A stretch of 64,000 nt of DNA, taken from contig JAULSU010000005.1 of assembly GCA_030512335.1 (NCBI GenBank), forward strand, positions 1,364,001 through 1,428,000, written 5' to 3'. The stretch comes from Immersiella caudata (lineage: Eukaryota > Ascomycota > Sordariomycetes > Sordariales > Lasiosphaeriaceae). The translations under genes were made by a program, and so were the position numbers. Shown piece by piece: positions 1-12,058 of this stretch (positions are counted from its first letter, which is position 1; every line of letters begins with the position of its first letter). The notes beneath the pieces are model-generated. The model was not told the DNA's origin. It searched no databases and saw only the letters and a list, made by a program, of their open reading frames with translations.

Positions 1-534
1 TATGACGAGACACTCCCTCGCCTTCGACATCGTCTTAATAGGAGGCACTCGGCTGTTTTTCCTCCCCCTAAGCCTCTTACCCCTCTGCCCAACCAGGTGG
101 AAGACAGTCGCATCGGGGAGGGCCAGGCCGTGCGGAAGAATTGGTGGGAGCCCCTGATGCAGACTGTGGGATTATATCGGCACATTGCGCTCCACTTACG
201 CCAGACTGCGTTTTATGTCCCTTTCTCTACACCCGATGAGCTTGGGATGGAAATCAACTCTGATGTGGATAGTCTGGTTGGGGGGACAGCTGCATACTCC
301 AACTGTTCAAGAAATAGTGCTTCCACATTGGGTAGCATTGTATTTGCGCCACCGGAAGTATTGGGGCTCAGTAATGTGGACCCCAGTATCCCTGACACTG
401 AAGACGATGGCAGCAGCCAAGATTTCTTTTGGGAGAGATATGTGGCTGAGAGAGAGGAGGACTGGATAGCGAGCCGGGTGTTTAGGCAGTTCGGTGGAGT
501 AAGAAACCGAGATGAAGAAGCAAACAGTACGTAG
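1..534 (+). CDS. 3' part of an unrecognised protein gene, cut by the window edge
   Basis: One frame is open from the first base to a TAG at 532-534 (177 residues). The start codon lies outside the window. A possible splice acceptor (cag at 94-96) means the last exon could begin at 97; the frame is open on both sides, so this cannot be decided here. The C-terminus is acidic and hydrophilic, with a Trp-rich patch (KNWWEPL) and an Asp/Glu-rich stretch near the end. I see no family motif, membrane segment or repeat, and assign no function. Confidence 0.5.
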   Translation, partial: YDETLPRLRHRLNRRHSAVFPPPKPLTPLPNQVEDSRIGEGQAVRKNWWEPLMQTVGLYRHIALHLRQTAFYVPFSTPDELGMEINSDVDSLVGGTAAYSNCSRNSASTLGSIVFAPPEVLGLSNVDPSIPDTEDDGSSQDFFWERYVAEREEDWIASRVFRQFGGVRNRDEEANST

Positions 535-1069
535 GTAGGGGGCTTTAGTGCCCAAGGGGGGAGCACGGGGCGGGTTTCGTTGCGTGGAGGAATGGGGGAC
601 TGGAATTGGGTGTGTTCTTATCGAGTCACTGTCGCTTGACCCAGTGCGATGTGTTGAGGCGGATAGTTCGCTGGCGACGAGGGTACGGATGATCGGGTTT
701 TGCATGAGGGCCAGGCATGGGGTGTTGTGCTGCATTTCGAGAGGGTAAAACGTCGAGAACTGCTTCTGTTGACGTTGACACATCGCAACAGCATCCTGCG
801 GGGGGCAGCAGGCCATTCTCACGCGTCGCTTCGTTATTGTAGGCACGGAAGGAAGTCATACGTCATTCTCCGGCTTGTTGCTACTCGCAGACGGCCAGCA
901 CTCTTCATCCGATTGCAAGGCCGCTTCTGAAAAATTCTTTCGCCCCACTGCCACCTTCAAATTCGACCCACCCGCCCAATTTTTCTCCGCGACCGCGACC
1001 AAACCCCAGCACGTCATCAGTCTTCCATCCAGAAACAACGCAAACCTCTCCTCTCTTGAGCTCGCGACG
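535..1069. other. intergenic, no feature seen
   Basis: Only short unsupported frames on both strands. The last 150 bases are C-rich and would serve as leader for the gene relic that begins at 1070. Confidence 0.5.
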
Positions 1070-1955
1070 ATGTCTCAATGCTTCGCGGATCGCATCGACG
1101 CACTCACCCCCGAGGGCGCCCGCCTAGTGGCTCTTCAGGAGGAATTTACGATCTCTGTCGCAAACCAGCTAACGTTATCGCCCGCAGACGTCTTAAAGTT
1201 TCGAGGGGATATCAAAATTACGGATACCCCGACTTTGCTCATGCTCGGTGACCCCGTCGCCAGAAACGTAACCGCTAAAACTATCGAGATTCGCGCTACC
1301 AAGCCTGACGACAAGGTCGTCGTCGATTCGCAGTTTGACTTCCTCCTCGATAACCTCGCCGAGCTCACAGAGCGTGAATTCGTCAACAACGAGGCAATAT
1401 GCCGTTCCGTCGGGCGTACCGGCGACGCCGACGATTAAGCGCGATCGGTTACCTGAGCTTGCCGCACGCCTCAACGACCCTGACGACGGCATGGGTATCA
1501 TTCTCTTGGGCGCTGCACACACGGCTTGGTGCGGCCTCAACATGAGCGGACCGTCGAATTTGCTCATGTGCGACCCCGCTTGGGGTTGTGACATGTATAA
1601 CTGGGTGTTGGGCACGATACGCAACCCGGCTCAGACTCGGATGCAGCAGCTCCTCTGTTTTGGCATGAACGAGTAGGATTTCGAGTGGGCTAAGGCGGTG
1701 AGGGAGAAGGCCAGAATCCCTGGTCAAGCGGGTGACATGGCCGGATGCGTGCAATCTAGTCTTGGCTATGGGAACGTTGCGGGCTGCTGAACTATGAGGA
1801 GGGAGGTGTCTACGGGCTATGGGTTAACCAGAGGATTCAAGAAGACTGCAATGGTAAATTGGGACATGGCTGGGCAGTGGATGCGCCCACTCAGGCAAAT
1901 TTACAAGCCATTTGGCTCAAAACATTGTTGAACGAAGAGTGTGACCAATCCTAGT
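1070..1955 (+). pseudogene. decayed gene of an unnamed family (family A)
   Basis: A good start (ATGTCTCAATGC, 1070) opens a protein-like frame to about 1410. The same protein then appears to continue one frame over (from about 1410: TIKRDRLPELAARL...) up to TAG at 1675-1677. Past that stop the frame stays protein-like (DFEWAKAVREKARIPGQ) to 1788, and a further shift gives GVYGLWVNQRIQEDCNGK... to a stop at 1953-1955. Two shifts plus one TAG suggest a pseudogene. An intron at 1381-1438 (gtcaac...ttaag) could rescue the first shift but has weak signals. The segment VVVDSQFDFLLDNLAE resembles EIIIADQMDFYLDITAD in the fragment at 5022-5300, which supports coding ancestry. Function unknown. Confidence 0.5.
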
Positions 1956-1962
1956 GAAAACA

Positions 1963-3471
1963 CTATTTGCGAACATACTCCGAAGGTTTCAACACCCCTC
2001 GAAGTCTTGACCGCGTAAAGCGGTAGTAGTTCCTACATCCTCGATCTTTACACCAATACACCCCAAAGCCCTCAGTATCCCAGGCCAGGCCATAAGAGTC
2101 TGGATCCAGTGCGTGGTAACAATTCACGTTCATGCCCCCCAAGTGCTGGTTGCTCTGGTCCAGATGAATGAGCACCAACGACTCGTAGCTCACGACGAAG
2201 CAGTCCTTGCCCTTATCACACCCGATGATATCTACGTCCTGTACATCATAGCACCCCTGAAAAGGCTTTCCCAGTGAAAGTTCACTGTAACACTGGCCAT
2301 CAATCCCGGCACTGCCAAGCAACTCCTTGCGAAGATGGTTTGCTTCGCTCCTTCGTCCGAGTCCGTGTTCCCGGTTGACACGGCACGTCGCCCTTGTGTC
2401 CGTTTCGATTGGCGGACGTGGCCATCCAGTTTCCGTCTTTCCTGCGTAATGCACACAGTCGCAGCGTGTGGGACCACATAGTCTAGCTCCGACGGCGGGC
2501 CCTGGTTTAATCTGGGGGCAGATGAATCGTCCTTGCTCCTCGTACAGCTCTTGCAGCCCTTTCTGAGGATCGAGAGCTTCGAATGTCGAAGCGCCATCCC
2601 GGCGCATCACCAAAGGCATATGCCCAGACCAGTTACGTCTCAGCACAAAGGCCTCATGCATCCCAATCATGCCAGGGCACGGCGCAAAGTCGCAGCTGAC
2701 GGTGGGGCTGGCCGGGCAGCACCACTTGTGTCTGTCCATGGTGCTATCACGGCTGGGTTCCGCCCATCCAAGAAGCCAGTCAAGAAGTCCCAGCTTCGAC
2801 CCGCAAGTCCGTATGTGGGCGGTCCTTGCGCATGCCACCCAGTTCGTGAAAGGCCTTATAGGGGAGCTCTCCCTGGGATCCACGATGTCGGTGCCCTGCC
2901 GCCTCTCAAACTCAGAAACCACCATGGGCCAAGTTACCACCACATGCTCGCAGAGCCGAATATGGCCCTGTTGGCCAATGCACACGCGCTCAGATGATCC
3001 CCTCCGGCGGTTCCGAAGGGAGAAGAGACAGGCCGGGTGATCAGCGTTGCATGCGGAGCATCGCAAATAGGTCTTCACCAAGGAGGCAATGCGGGCCTTC
3101 CAGCTGGGATCCTGCCTGGTCTCGAGGCAGTCGAGGCAGTATGAGTCTTTTGCGATCAGGGAAACCAGCTTTGAGTTCTCTTTGGGCGACAGGGGTATCG
3201 CGGACACCAGCCATGGAAATCCTCGGAAGTGGCGGGCAGCGTAGCGTAGCCCCGTAGGAAACAAACGGAGGAATGACCGGCTACAGCGCCGGAGGCACTC
3301 GATTGAGACCTTGTCGCAGAGTTGCATTAACCGAATCAAGACGTTGTCGGGAAGACGACATAGCCTGTGTTGGTTCTTGTGTCAGTCTTTGCAGCTCACC
3401 TACGTTACGAGGGGTTTCCCCTACTGGCTCTCGGTTTTGTTGCGGTAGCTTGATTCGATCAATGGATGCAT
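1963..3471 (-). CDS. F-box domain protein, two exons
   Basis: Model: exon 1 3471-3425, intron 3424-3365 (60 nt, gtaggg...cacag, branch actgac), exon 2 3364-1963; 482 residues, phases agree. After 15 leader residues comes an F-box: LCRLPDNVLIRLMQLCDKVSIECLRRCSRSFLRLF, shown here as its parts LPDNVLIRLM (about residues 19-28) and LRRCSRSFLRLF (about 40-51). F-box proteins are substrate adaptors of SCF ubiquitin ligases, binding Skp1 through this motif. The rest is Cys- and Trp-rich (for example CLDC, CSAC, CFVVSYE) without LRR or WD repeats, so the substrate is unknown. The C-rich middle suggests zinc binding but no standard finger spacing. An alternative without exon 1 would lack a usable ATG upstream of the F-box. 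Confidence 0.75.
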
Positions 3472-4379
3472 CACTAGACCATGGTCGCGGACGTTGCAGT
3501 TCTGCGGGATCTCGTTTAACTCTCCACCAACGGAGTGGATTTCGTTCGAATTGAAGCACATGGTTGGCCTGAAAAGGATGCTTCGAACGAGGAGAAGGCA
3601 CCAAACCGTTTTCGAGAAGCGTTGCCAAACTTTTTATGCCAGGAACCGAACTTCGCATGGAAACCCGAGGTGGGCGGTGGACGCCACAGCGAAGTATATA
3701 CGAGGCGTGCGGGGCAAGGCGGAAAGGTAGCGGACATGGCTAGACAGTCCAAACTTTGGCGTCAATGATGAGGACGACTGGTTGCCATTGCAGGGTTGTT
3801 TCAAAATTTTAGACATCAGGATCGCCAAACCGATGGCTCAAGCGGCTCGATGGCTGCGATGAGCGTGGGTCCTTAGGAGAAGTCTGGAGGATGCAAGTGG
3901 CGGAAGGATGTGGGCGTCGCGAATGTCGCTCCTGGAGGTGCAGCAGTATCGACGCTCAGCAATGGTCGGCTTCCGTATCCTCGATGTGGGATGTCTAACT
4001 GATAAAATTTTAGTTCAACAGTCCTTCCTATCACCTCACAGAGGTAGCCGCTTAGGTAGGTAGTAGCTTTGAAGTGTGTAGGGGTGTGTGAGGGGAAAAC
4101 TTACAACATCGACTCCAGGCCGAAGACTGGTGACATCATGACACTTCTCGGCAGTGGTGGAACTTGACATGACGTCTCAGGCTGACACAATCAACCCGAG
4201 TTGCATATCTCTTCTTCTGTCAAAATCGGTGAGAATCGTAGCCATTTTATTGACGCTTCTAACGGGGTTGACGGCGTTCCCATAATGGTCTCATGGCATC
4301 GAGGTGTCATTAAAATGGGAGGTCGCAATGACCTTTTCGTCGGGCGGCTTCCATGTCTTTGCGATTCTTGGCGGTGGCG
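3472..4379. other. intergenic, no gene supported
   Basis: Overlapping short frames on both strands around 3500-3830 have no family features and exclude one another. It would contain the promoter of the F-box gene (minus strand). Confidence 0.45.
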
Positions 4380-4594
4380 TCGGCGACTTCCTTTGTGACT
4401 GGCAGCGGTAAAGCCGATGAGGCAGGAGCAGCAAACGTCGAGCGCAGAGGGAAGGGGCGGGGGGCATCGTGGAGCCGCTCAATTTCACGTCGGTAGCACT
4501 TGCCCTCAAAGCAAACCCAGTCACCAGAAATAAATTTCTTCGTGCAGGCAAAGCGATCAAATTTCTCCTCAATTAAGCACTCTTCTCACAGTAA
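4380..4594 (-). pseudogene. relic of the Q-rich gene family (family B)
   Basis: The minus strand reads FEGKCYRREIERLHDAP then, after a one-base shift, PPLPSALDVCCSCLIGFTAA. This parallels LERKGGWRGTERLHDAP-PPLPSAFDVWCAFVIGLTTA in the larger disrupted gene at 12059-13383. The DNA is also close to 12916-12995 on the plus strand, over roughly 80 bases. The copy lacks one C in a C-run and has no start codon, so it is a truncated, frameshifted fragment. Function unknown. Confidence 0.55.
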
Positions 4595-4639
4595 CGGTTA
4601 CGGCAAAGATATCGACAAAGAAGGAAGAGCTTCGAAGAC

Positions 4640-5038
4640 ATGGCAGGACCCTCTCCCCCGATCTTCCCCGGCCATATGCCCATCGATGGTGATGAATGGA
4701 CGCACGGCGCGCATGCACCGGAGCCCCTCGGACCATATATCGAGAGAGCCGATCAGTCCATCGCGGACGCTTTGAAGGAGCAAGCGGAAGCGGCCCGGCA
4801 AGTGGCCGCGGCGATCAGCTCGCCCAACTGGCCCGATAAGGTGCTGGGAATTGCGGCAATTCTCACCATTGCTTTGACCATATTCTTGACGGTCGAAGGG
4901 TTTCGGAGGATGTGGAAGAATCGTGGGCGCCGACATCAGCAGATGGTAGTCGAAGATCTAGAAATGCAAGAGCGCGGACTCAATGCAACTATCAAGGTGG
5001 TAGACAGGATAAGGAGAGGTCGTGAGCACCAGGACTAA
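4640..5038 (+). CDS. small single-pass membrane protein, unknown family
   Basis: 132 residues from ATG at 4640. The N-terminal half is hydrophilic and Pro/Gly-rich, then an Ala/Gln-rich amphipathic stretch (residues about 40-60), then one hydrophobic segment VLGIAAILTIALTIFLTV (about 68-85) followed at once by basic residues (RRMWKNRGRR), so the positive side probably faces the cytosol. The C-terminal tail is charged and could form a coiled coil. There is no signal peptide. The final 17 bases overlap the start of the relic frame at 5022. A splice donor-like gtgagc at 5020 could extend or alter the C-terminus. No known family recognised. Confidence 0.55.
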   Translation: MAGPSPPIFPGHMPIDGDEWTHGAHAPEPLGPYIERADQSIADALKEQAEAARQVAAAISSPNWPDKVLGIAAILTIALTIFLTVEGFRRMWKNRGRRHQQMVVEDLEMQERGLNATIKVVDRIRRGREHQD

Positions 5039-5300
5039 AAGGCAAGCACCTCCCAACCCTGCCGAGACGGAGATTATCATTGCGGACCAGATGGACTTCT
5101 ATCTCGACATCACGGCTGACATGATCAACAGCAAGTTTCAGATGGCCGAAGACGAAGATATCCGCTGCCATGTCGGACGCATCGACGGCACCCTGGTGGG
5201 AACAAATGGTGGTCTTGCGCGGGAGAATATTGTCCGGCGCTTCACCGACCCTGTCGACAAACTCCGCATCGGCCTCTTGAACTTCCTCGACCCCGGTTGA
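5022..5300 (+). pseudogene. fragment of family A
   Basis: A 92-residue frame whose central part (AETEIIIADQMDFYLDITAD, then ...RCHVGRIDG) matches the family A gene at 1070-1955 in residues and in hydrophobic pattern. It stops at 5298-5300 after a segment (TDPVDKLRIGLL) that seems to correspond to NDPDDGMGIILLG of the other copy. The 3' half of the family is missing. It overlaps the end of the membrane-protein gene, which suggests insertion of a fragment. Opposite-strand frames here lack support. Confidence 0.4.
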
Positions 5301-7033
5301 TGGGACCACCTTGTGACTGGGATCGACTTCATGGTCGTGAGTGACCGCCTTTGGGTAGTCGGCCTTGAGAGCAGGTTTGTTAATGCTCTGCGCAGAACGG
5401 ACCGGAGCTTTTGCTGAATCATGATGGCTGGCGGATGGCATGTGAACCATAGGGGGTATGAGGCTGTGTAGGAGAGAGTGAGCTGGTGGAGTCGGGTCAA
5501 GCTAATGGGACGGACGGAAACATTCCCGGTGTGGAATGCGTCCAGGGTCGTGTGGACATTGGTCGGTTTGCGTAATTAGCGATACGGGAGAGCGATACGG
5601 GAGAGGTCGGAAAAGAACTTGCGAATATGAATCTTATTTGCTTTGCTGGGACTTTGATCTTTCCAGAACTGTCGGTGTCGTTCCCCGCCCATGTTCGCGA
5701 CTCTTGTGCGAGCTCACCAGTCACTCAGCGGGACATGACCACGATATCACCCGTCGTCTATCGTGGGGGACACACTGAACACAACTCACTACCGTGCACT
5801 CCATGCCCGCGGTCTCCTCCTAGCATCGCTCCACATCACTAGCTAATGGAACACTTTCTCAACACTGTCCCTGACAAAGAGACTCCTCGAAGGAGCCATC
5901 GCTCCTCCGACCCCCAGCCAAAAAGTCCGCTACCCCCTGCACATTCATCCCCTTCCTACTCCTCCCCGTGCCCGCCCCGCTTTCCAAGATGCCACTCCCA
6001 ACTAATCCCACCAACCCTCCACCCCCCACGCATCCTCAGTGGGAGCTCATCACTTGAGATAAATCCCAACCTGTATATTCCCATTCCCATACGCAAATGC
6101 GTGCCCGTTCCTCGGCGGAGTTTCAACACCGGTTCCTTCAAACCGTCTCGGCGACATCGCAAGTAGTAAGCTTGAACCCCATCCCAGGGGAAACATCAAT
6201 GCGCCGCTTCACCCTAGCCATCGCTGGGGTGGATCCTTCAAGCGCTTGAATACTGAACGTTGGTGCTGTGAAGACTGGGGGTCCGATCGCTTGTGTAACC
6301 AACCCCTCTGTTCACGCGATACCAAATCTGGCCCCATCCCAAGGATCCCAAGGGGCAAAGGCAAGAATTTTGTTGTTGTTAGTCACAAGCTCGCCCCTTT
6401 TAGGCGCAGGGGTAGCCGAATCCTGAGAGACTTCGGCTCGAGACCTTGAACGAACATGTTGTGCGGGCCTCTCGCCAAGGATCAAGACAGCCCTCACTTG
6501 TGCGCTAGGACAAGGACAGAGGCAGGGAATCTTGGTAGTACGCCACAATGGTGGAATTGATCCGCGCTTTGCTTTTTGGGGGTAGAATGGCGGAAATTGA
6601 AACGGGAATAGCGTTACAATGAGTGTAGGAGGTTCATATGTTTTGAAGACTGCATATTCCTACAGAGAATGTCTATTTGCACCGTTCCATCTGCCTATGT
6701 GCACCGTATCCCACACATAACCCTGAACTGTTCACCACACCACCGCGACTACCGCAACCCTGTTATAGCTACGCCCAAGGCCTATTCTTAGCTTAGGTGA
6801 GGTATTGGAATTAGTTAAAAGGGCCGTAAAAGCTACTTTCAATAGGTCCCTGTAGCTGGAAAAATGCCTCTGGCGAAGCGGTAGTCGGTGTTGCTTCAGT
6901 GGTGGTGGTGGTGTGTTGTGTGTGGGGATACGGTGTATGTAGACGGATGATGCAAGTACCTAGACATCCTACTCCTAAAATGGCCCAGCCTCGCGTCTCT
7001 TTCCTGCACCACAATGCGCAGCTCGGAACGAGC
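5301..7033. other. long gene-free stretch
   Basis: No frame has family features. There are C-rich pyrimidine tracts (about 5930-6080) and short AT-rich parts near 6560-6830. A short (GGT)n run occurs at about 6899-6913. The right end is 3' flank of the Hsp70-like gene. Confidence 0.5.
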
Positions 7034-9180
7034 CTACTGGTACTGAAGACTGAAACTATTCCCTCCCTGCCGCTGGCCATTGATCAGTACCCCAAAGTCG
7101 GAGGATGCCCCCGAGGGCTTCAACTCGAGTTCAAAGTTGACCTTTTTCATCTCCTCCAGCGTCTTGGCGTTGCGAACGATCTCAAGCTCGGACCTGGGGA
7201 TGTTGAGTTTGCAGCTGAAGTTGCACAACTTGGTCATATTTGGGCTCCATCGCATTGGCGCCTCGAGATCCTCGCACTGGTAGAGCTCATCCTGGAAGCT
7301 ACCGTCAAATGAGTTATTGTAGAGGCGGTAAAACGCATGCCGAATTGGATCCTCGGCGAAGACCTCTTCGCCCTGATTTCTTCGTATAAGCAAAGTCTGC
7401 ATAGCGAGCGGAGGGTTGGGGGGGGGGGGGGGGGGAGGGGGTAATGAACTGGACCGCAGTAACTCACCCTCTTAAGATACCACTGCATTTGATCAGTAGC
7501 TCTGTAAACACCTTCGGTTTCGTCAAAAATCTTATCTCTAGGGTCATGCCTCGCCTCATCAAAGATTTCTCGATATTTGACGCCAATGTTCGCTCTAGAG
7601 ATGGTGGACTTCACTCTCACGGGTGCGTTGTTCATGCCGCTAGTTGGATCGTGGCGAGCCGAGCCTTCACCACCGTCTAGAAACCCCTTGATGACGGCAC
7701 CTCGGCAGATAGAGGTACGACTGGCAACGGTGTTAGTGTTAGTAGTCTTGACGGTAAAGAAGCGGTAGAAGCGAGGACGTACGGGCCGTTACCGGTAGAC
7801 CGTAGGATGTCGATGTTTTCTTGCTTGTACCTGTCTTTCAGGTATGTGTGCAAATACATGCTTCCACCGAGACCGCCAACGAGGATGATGCCCTATTAAG
7901 GTATTATTAGCACATCAACGCTACCTGTCTGACAAGGTTTGCATGGGGATCTCACCGCAACCGACAGTCCCCTGGCTTTGACCTTGGTGACTTGCTCGTC
8001 TACCAACGCTCCGATGTCGCGAACAGTTTGGTCGAAAGCTTGCTTGATGTCGTCACTGGGGCGCTTATGTTAGAAGACCTAAGCGATATCAAAGCAGGCC
8101 ACATACCTCTTGAATTGAATGCTGCACTGTATGATGTACGGTTCTTCGCTCGTGTCGTCCCACATGTAGAATTTCTTGGTAGCATCCTCGAATGGAAGCC
8201 TGGCAAAGTACCGCTTGTTGGCTCTCCCTCTCCCAAAGTCGGACTTGATCTCTCGCTCCCAGTCTTTCATCATCTGGTTGATGCCCTTCTCACTCAGGCT
8301 ACACGCATCACCAAGTCGGTGTTGGAACATATCCTTGTATGCCTCGTCGATGAAGATGCCGCCACACAGACCTCCGGTCCCTTCTGCGGATTCGTGCATG
8401 ATGACAGGGTTAACGCTGTCAATCTGGTAGCTGATGAGGTCGACGGTGCCCCCGCCGGCATCACAAACGACAAAGACCTCGTGAGGCTTGATGTTACGGT
8501 CCGTCTCGCATAGCGTAGACAGGGCTGCGGCTTCAGGCTCAGGGGCGAATGACAAAGTTGTGGGACCGGCCACCCGGTCTTCGAGGATGCCGGCCTTGGT
8601 AGCAGCCTTGCGCATGGCGTCTCGAGCGTAGTCCTTCCAAATGGCGGGCACAGTGATGACGACGTGGAACGGCATGGATTCTACCACACTTTCGCGGTGC
8701 TCCTTCTTTATGTGGCTGACAGTATGTTCCCAGAGGAGGCGGAGGTAGTCGGCGACAAGGTCGACGGCGGTTTTGCTATCGCGCTGCATGATGGAGCGAG
8801 CTTGTCGCAACGCCAAAATGACGCGCTCGTTCTTGTCGATGTCTTGGTCGCGCAACAAGAGGAGCTTGAACCAACGGACTGGTTCTTTGCCGGCGGGTAT
8901 TTCGTACCCCCAATCGATATCCTTGCCGTTGTCATTGTAGAAGAGCTCGGTTGGTGTCTTCGCGCATTCGCCGCCGCCTGGCCAATCGGTGATGACTTGA
9001 ATTCGGTCTTGCTTGAGGTGTTCGGCTGTCGCCCAGGCCGCGCCGGAGAATCTGGAAGCGTGATCGTTAGCGACGGAGCCAAGCTGACAGACGGCAAGAT
9101 GCCTCTCACGTAGTTCCAAAGTCGATGCCAATAACTATCACGCCCTTCTTGCTCGTTGTGGGCACGTTGCGCCGGCCCAT
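7034..9180 (-). CDS. divergent Hsp70-family protein (HSPA12-like), six exons
   Basis: Exons 9180-9110, 9051-8107, 8055-7956, 7892-7783, 7720-7468, 7396-7034; five GT-AG introns of 51-71 nt; 613 residues with all phases consistent. ATP-binding signature IDFGTTFSGAAWA spans the first splice (residues about 19-31); phosphate-2 motif CDAGGGTVDLISYQ is near 218; adenosine motif GIILVGGLGGS is near 373; then GAVIKG. The actin-like ATPase fold is therefore complete. Standard Hsp70 proteins have a conserved beta-sandwich substrate domain and EEVD tail. Here the C-terminal 200 residues differ and no EEVD is present, as in the fungal/HSPA12-like group. Probably cytosolic; client unknown. The last intron carries an 18-base C-run on the coding strand. 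Confidence 0.9.
7418..7435. repeat. G18 homopolymer in Hsp70-like intron 5
   Basis: Eighteen consecutive G on the plus strand, so C18 in the transcript. It lies about 20 nt upstream of the acceptor at 7397 and could act as its pyrimidine tract. Its length should vary between isolates, and it is prone to sequencing error. Confidence 0.9.
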
Positions 9181-10403
9181 TGTGATGTCTTTCGCAGTAG
9201 CGTTGGATGCGTTGGGACGTGGGTAAAGGAAGCGTTTCGCGGGTTGCACTGAATTCAGAAACAAATCCGAGAGCCGTTGCATGAGGGCGACAAAGGACTA
9301 GGCGGGCAGCGTAGGAGTGTCTCTGAAAGAGATCAGGAGTTCTGATCATAAGTCCCGGGACGGTTGACCACAGAACAAACACGCTGTGACAGCCCAACAC
9401 CCAGCCGCTGAAGCCTTGGGGGTTGGCACCGACGTCAGCCTCAACTGCGCTCCCCACACCTCCAGAGACCCCGCAAACGAGCCACGTTGGGCACCTCCAA
9501 TTTGGCGGCAGGCATGGCCAGCTCGCTCTTGCCAATCTCATCATGCGCTTGCGGCGGTTGCGATGGAAGCCATCAGCGATCAAGTGCCCACCAAGCCATA
9601 AGACCCTTTCAAGTTCCTTGCACGGAACTCAACTCTCCATATGCGGCTTTGGGCTCGACGCAGCGATGCCCAAGTAACGAAAAAGGAGGGCGCCACACAC
9701 ACATAAATGGTGGAGTGTTCTTGATATCGGTGCGATGCGCGACGAGTAACCCATGGGTTAAAAACTGCACATGTGTCAAGGCGGGCCATTGGTTGCAACT
9801 TCCACCATCTTGGCCCAGATCCGACGCCGTTGGACCCTTCGTGCCTGAGCCGCACCGTTTCGTCGAATTGACCGCTTGTACAACCACCACTTGCCTGCCC
9901 GATGGATGCCCACAGCCACCCACGTAGACCCTGCACAAACGGTTAGGCGTCGAGAAAGTTCATTTTCTCCTCATGGCCACCTGGAAACAGCCAAAGGTCA
10001 CGAGCCACATGGATGCTGGATGCATTTTGAGCACATCTAGGGAGCAGTTGACTGGAATCATGAGGAAGCATGTGGAAAGCATTGTGCATGCAATCCGGGG
10101 GAAGAAATGAGCTCGAGGACGCGGGTTGGGCTCGAGACATATTGCTGCCTTTATTTTCATTAGGCTTGGATTCGGGCCGGGGTTTGCGTCTTGGAGGAAG
10201 GCAGTGGGCTCGTCCCCGCCCCCGGTGAGGGGTGATGACTTGCCCAAGTAGGAGCGCTGGTCAATGACACCTCGGATGTCAGGCTGCCAATCGGTTATCT
10301 TATTAAAACTCACCCGCCTCATCATGGTCCATTCTCTGTCCACTCCTTGACTTCGACTTTCGAGCCACCCCAGCAGTGTCAAAGCACTGTCGACCGGGTT
10401 ACC
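9181..10403. other. intergenic between Hsp70-like and coiled-coil genes
   Basis: Divergent promoter region of the genes at 9180 (minus) and 10404 (plus). Open frames here are low in complexity and mutually overlapping; none is supported. Confidence 0.5.
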
Positions 10404-11841
10404 ATGACTTACAACCCCATCCGGATCATGATTCATTTCCTCAGCTCGTCCAAGCCGAATTCCGCCGGCGAATACGACGATGGAGACCCTACAGGTAGTT
10501 CTCGAGGATGGCTGCCCACCACACCGCCTTCACCCTCGCCCTCAGCCCGTGGTTCCCGGCCTCGCACCAGGCGGTCCGGGCGGGGTCATAACACTGAAGA
10601 TGAGACCCCGAGGACCTATTCCTTGCGCAGTAGCCGCACAACAAGATCTAGCGCCGGCCAAGCCGCCGCTGAGTCCGATTCCCCCAACTACCACACTCCG
10701 CGTCATCAGCAGGTAACCCGCATGGACACGGCCCTTGGGGATATCCAGAGACTTGAAGAGGAGCTCATGAGAGAGAGAGCGCTCAGAGAAGGCGCCGAGA
10801 GGAACCTGCAACAGAAGGGTGATGAGTTCAATCAGATCTTTGGCCGGTGGAAGCAGACAGCCCAGGAGCTCAGCGACCTCCACATGCAGCAAAACGCCGT
10901 CTACACCGTCACAGACGAGCGTCTGAGGGAGTTGGCGACCACGCTCCGATCCGGCATCCGCAACTTCGCCATGGGGTTTTTCAGTGGAAGTCCCGGCTCT
11001 GTCGACAGGATTCCGAGTCGGTCGGGGGGCGGTGACGACTACTTCAGGCAATACATGGCGCCCATCGAGGGCCACGAGAAGTACCTGCTTTCGGATAGGA
11101 GGTGCTCCAGCATCATCCAAGCGTTCCTTTGGAGGGTTCTCGACCGCCAAGTCTTTGACTGCTACCACTGGGCGGGCGAAGCGGCCGATTCAGCAAAACA
11201 ACTATCCTCCAGGCTGAAAACACGTCAGTCTCTTTTCCCCTCGAGCCAACGATATGCCTTGTAGTGCTGACTGTATTGGAGCAGACGGGCAGCCGGAAGA
11301 ACGGGGGCAGCCCCGCGACCCTGATGCCGAGAGAAATCTTCAGATGTGGAACGCCTCCATGGCGCGCTTCCTGCTTGAAGCAATCGACGCTGGGGAAGTA
11401 TCCAAAGACCGCCAGGCAACCGAAGCCAAGCTGCGTGGTGTGTTGACACAGATCGTCACGGCCATCCAGCCGTTCTGCCGAGCACCCCAAGACGAGTTGA
11501 AGTATCTGGAGGAAGACCTCTGGCACGTTTTGGAGAGTGCCGTGGCTCTGGACAAGGAGATTAGCAAGCAGATGGCGCGCATCGAACGTGTGTTTGAGGT
11601 TGAAAACAGCAGTACGAGGTCGAAAGGGGCACCTACATTCGACTCGAGCTGGATGGAGCTAGAAAGTGGACAGGAACCGGTTACCAGCCAGCGTCGGATT
11701 GGTCTCGTAGTGGCACCCGCCATCGTCAAATTTGGCAAGTCGAACGGCGAAGACCCTGCCGTGCGAACTCTTCTTGTGCCGATGGAGGTGTCCATCGAGC
11801 CCATGCCCGAGTCGAGGTCGGAGAGAAGCCGGGGCTCGTAG
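10404..11841 (+). CDS. coiled-coil protein of unknown function, two exons
   Basis: Exon 1 10404-11223, intron 11224-11284 (61 nt, gtcagt...gagcag, branch gctgac), exon 2 11285-11841; 458 residues. The N-terminal third is Ser/Pro/Arg-rich and probably disordered. A heptad-rich segment (LGDIQRLEEELMRERALREG and onward, about residues 110-160) should form a coiled coil. After that the sequence is mixed helical, with an invariant-looking aromatic block FLWRVLDRQVFDCYHWAG. No enzyme motif or membrane segment. The start was chosen at the first in-frame ATG (accATGa). It may share an origin with other Sordariomycete orphan proteins, which I cannot test. Confidence 0.7.
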
Positions 11842-12058
11842 CTGCGCTAGTGCAATCACATTCAATAGGAATAATAAGGGGTCGGGTGTATTTTCGCAAT
11901 TATCTCTATTCCTCTCAAGGCCCGCTCGCCTCAATGTTAAGAAACCACCTCGGCGTCTCTCCCCTCACCTCTCCATCATCAACCCCTAGGAGTGGTGCTC
12001 TAGACGGCTATTGTCAGTGTCCTACCTCAACATCCCCTTCGGAGATTCCATCAAACAC

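Noticed and set aside
4992..5500. Minus-strand frames opposite 5022-5300
   Set aside because: The plus frame has a second copy of the same peptide pattern in the window; the minus frames do not.
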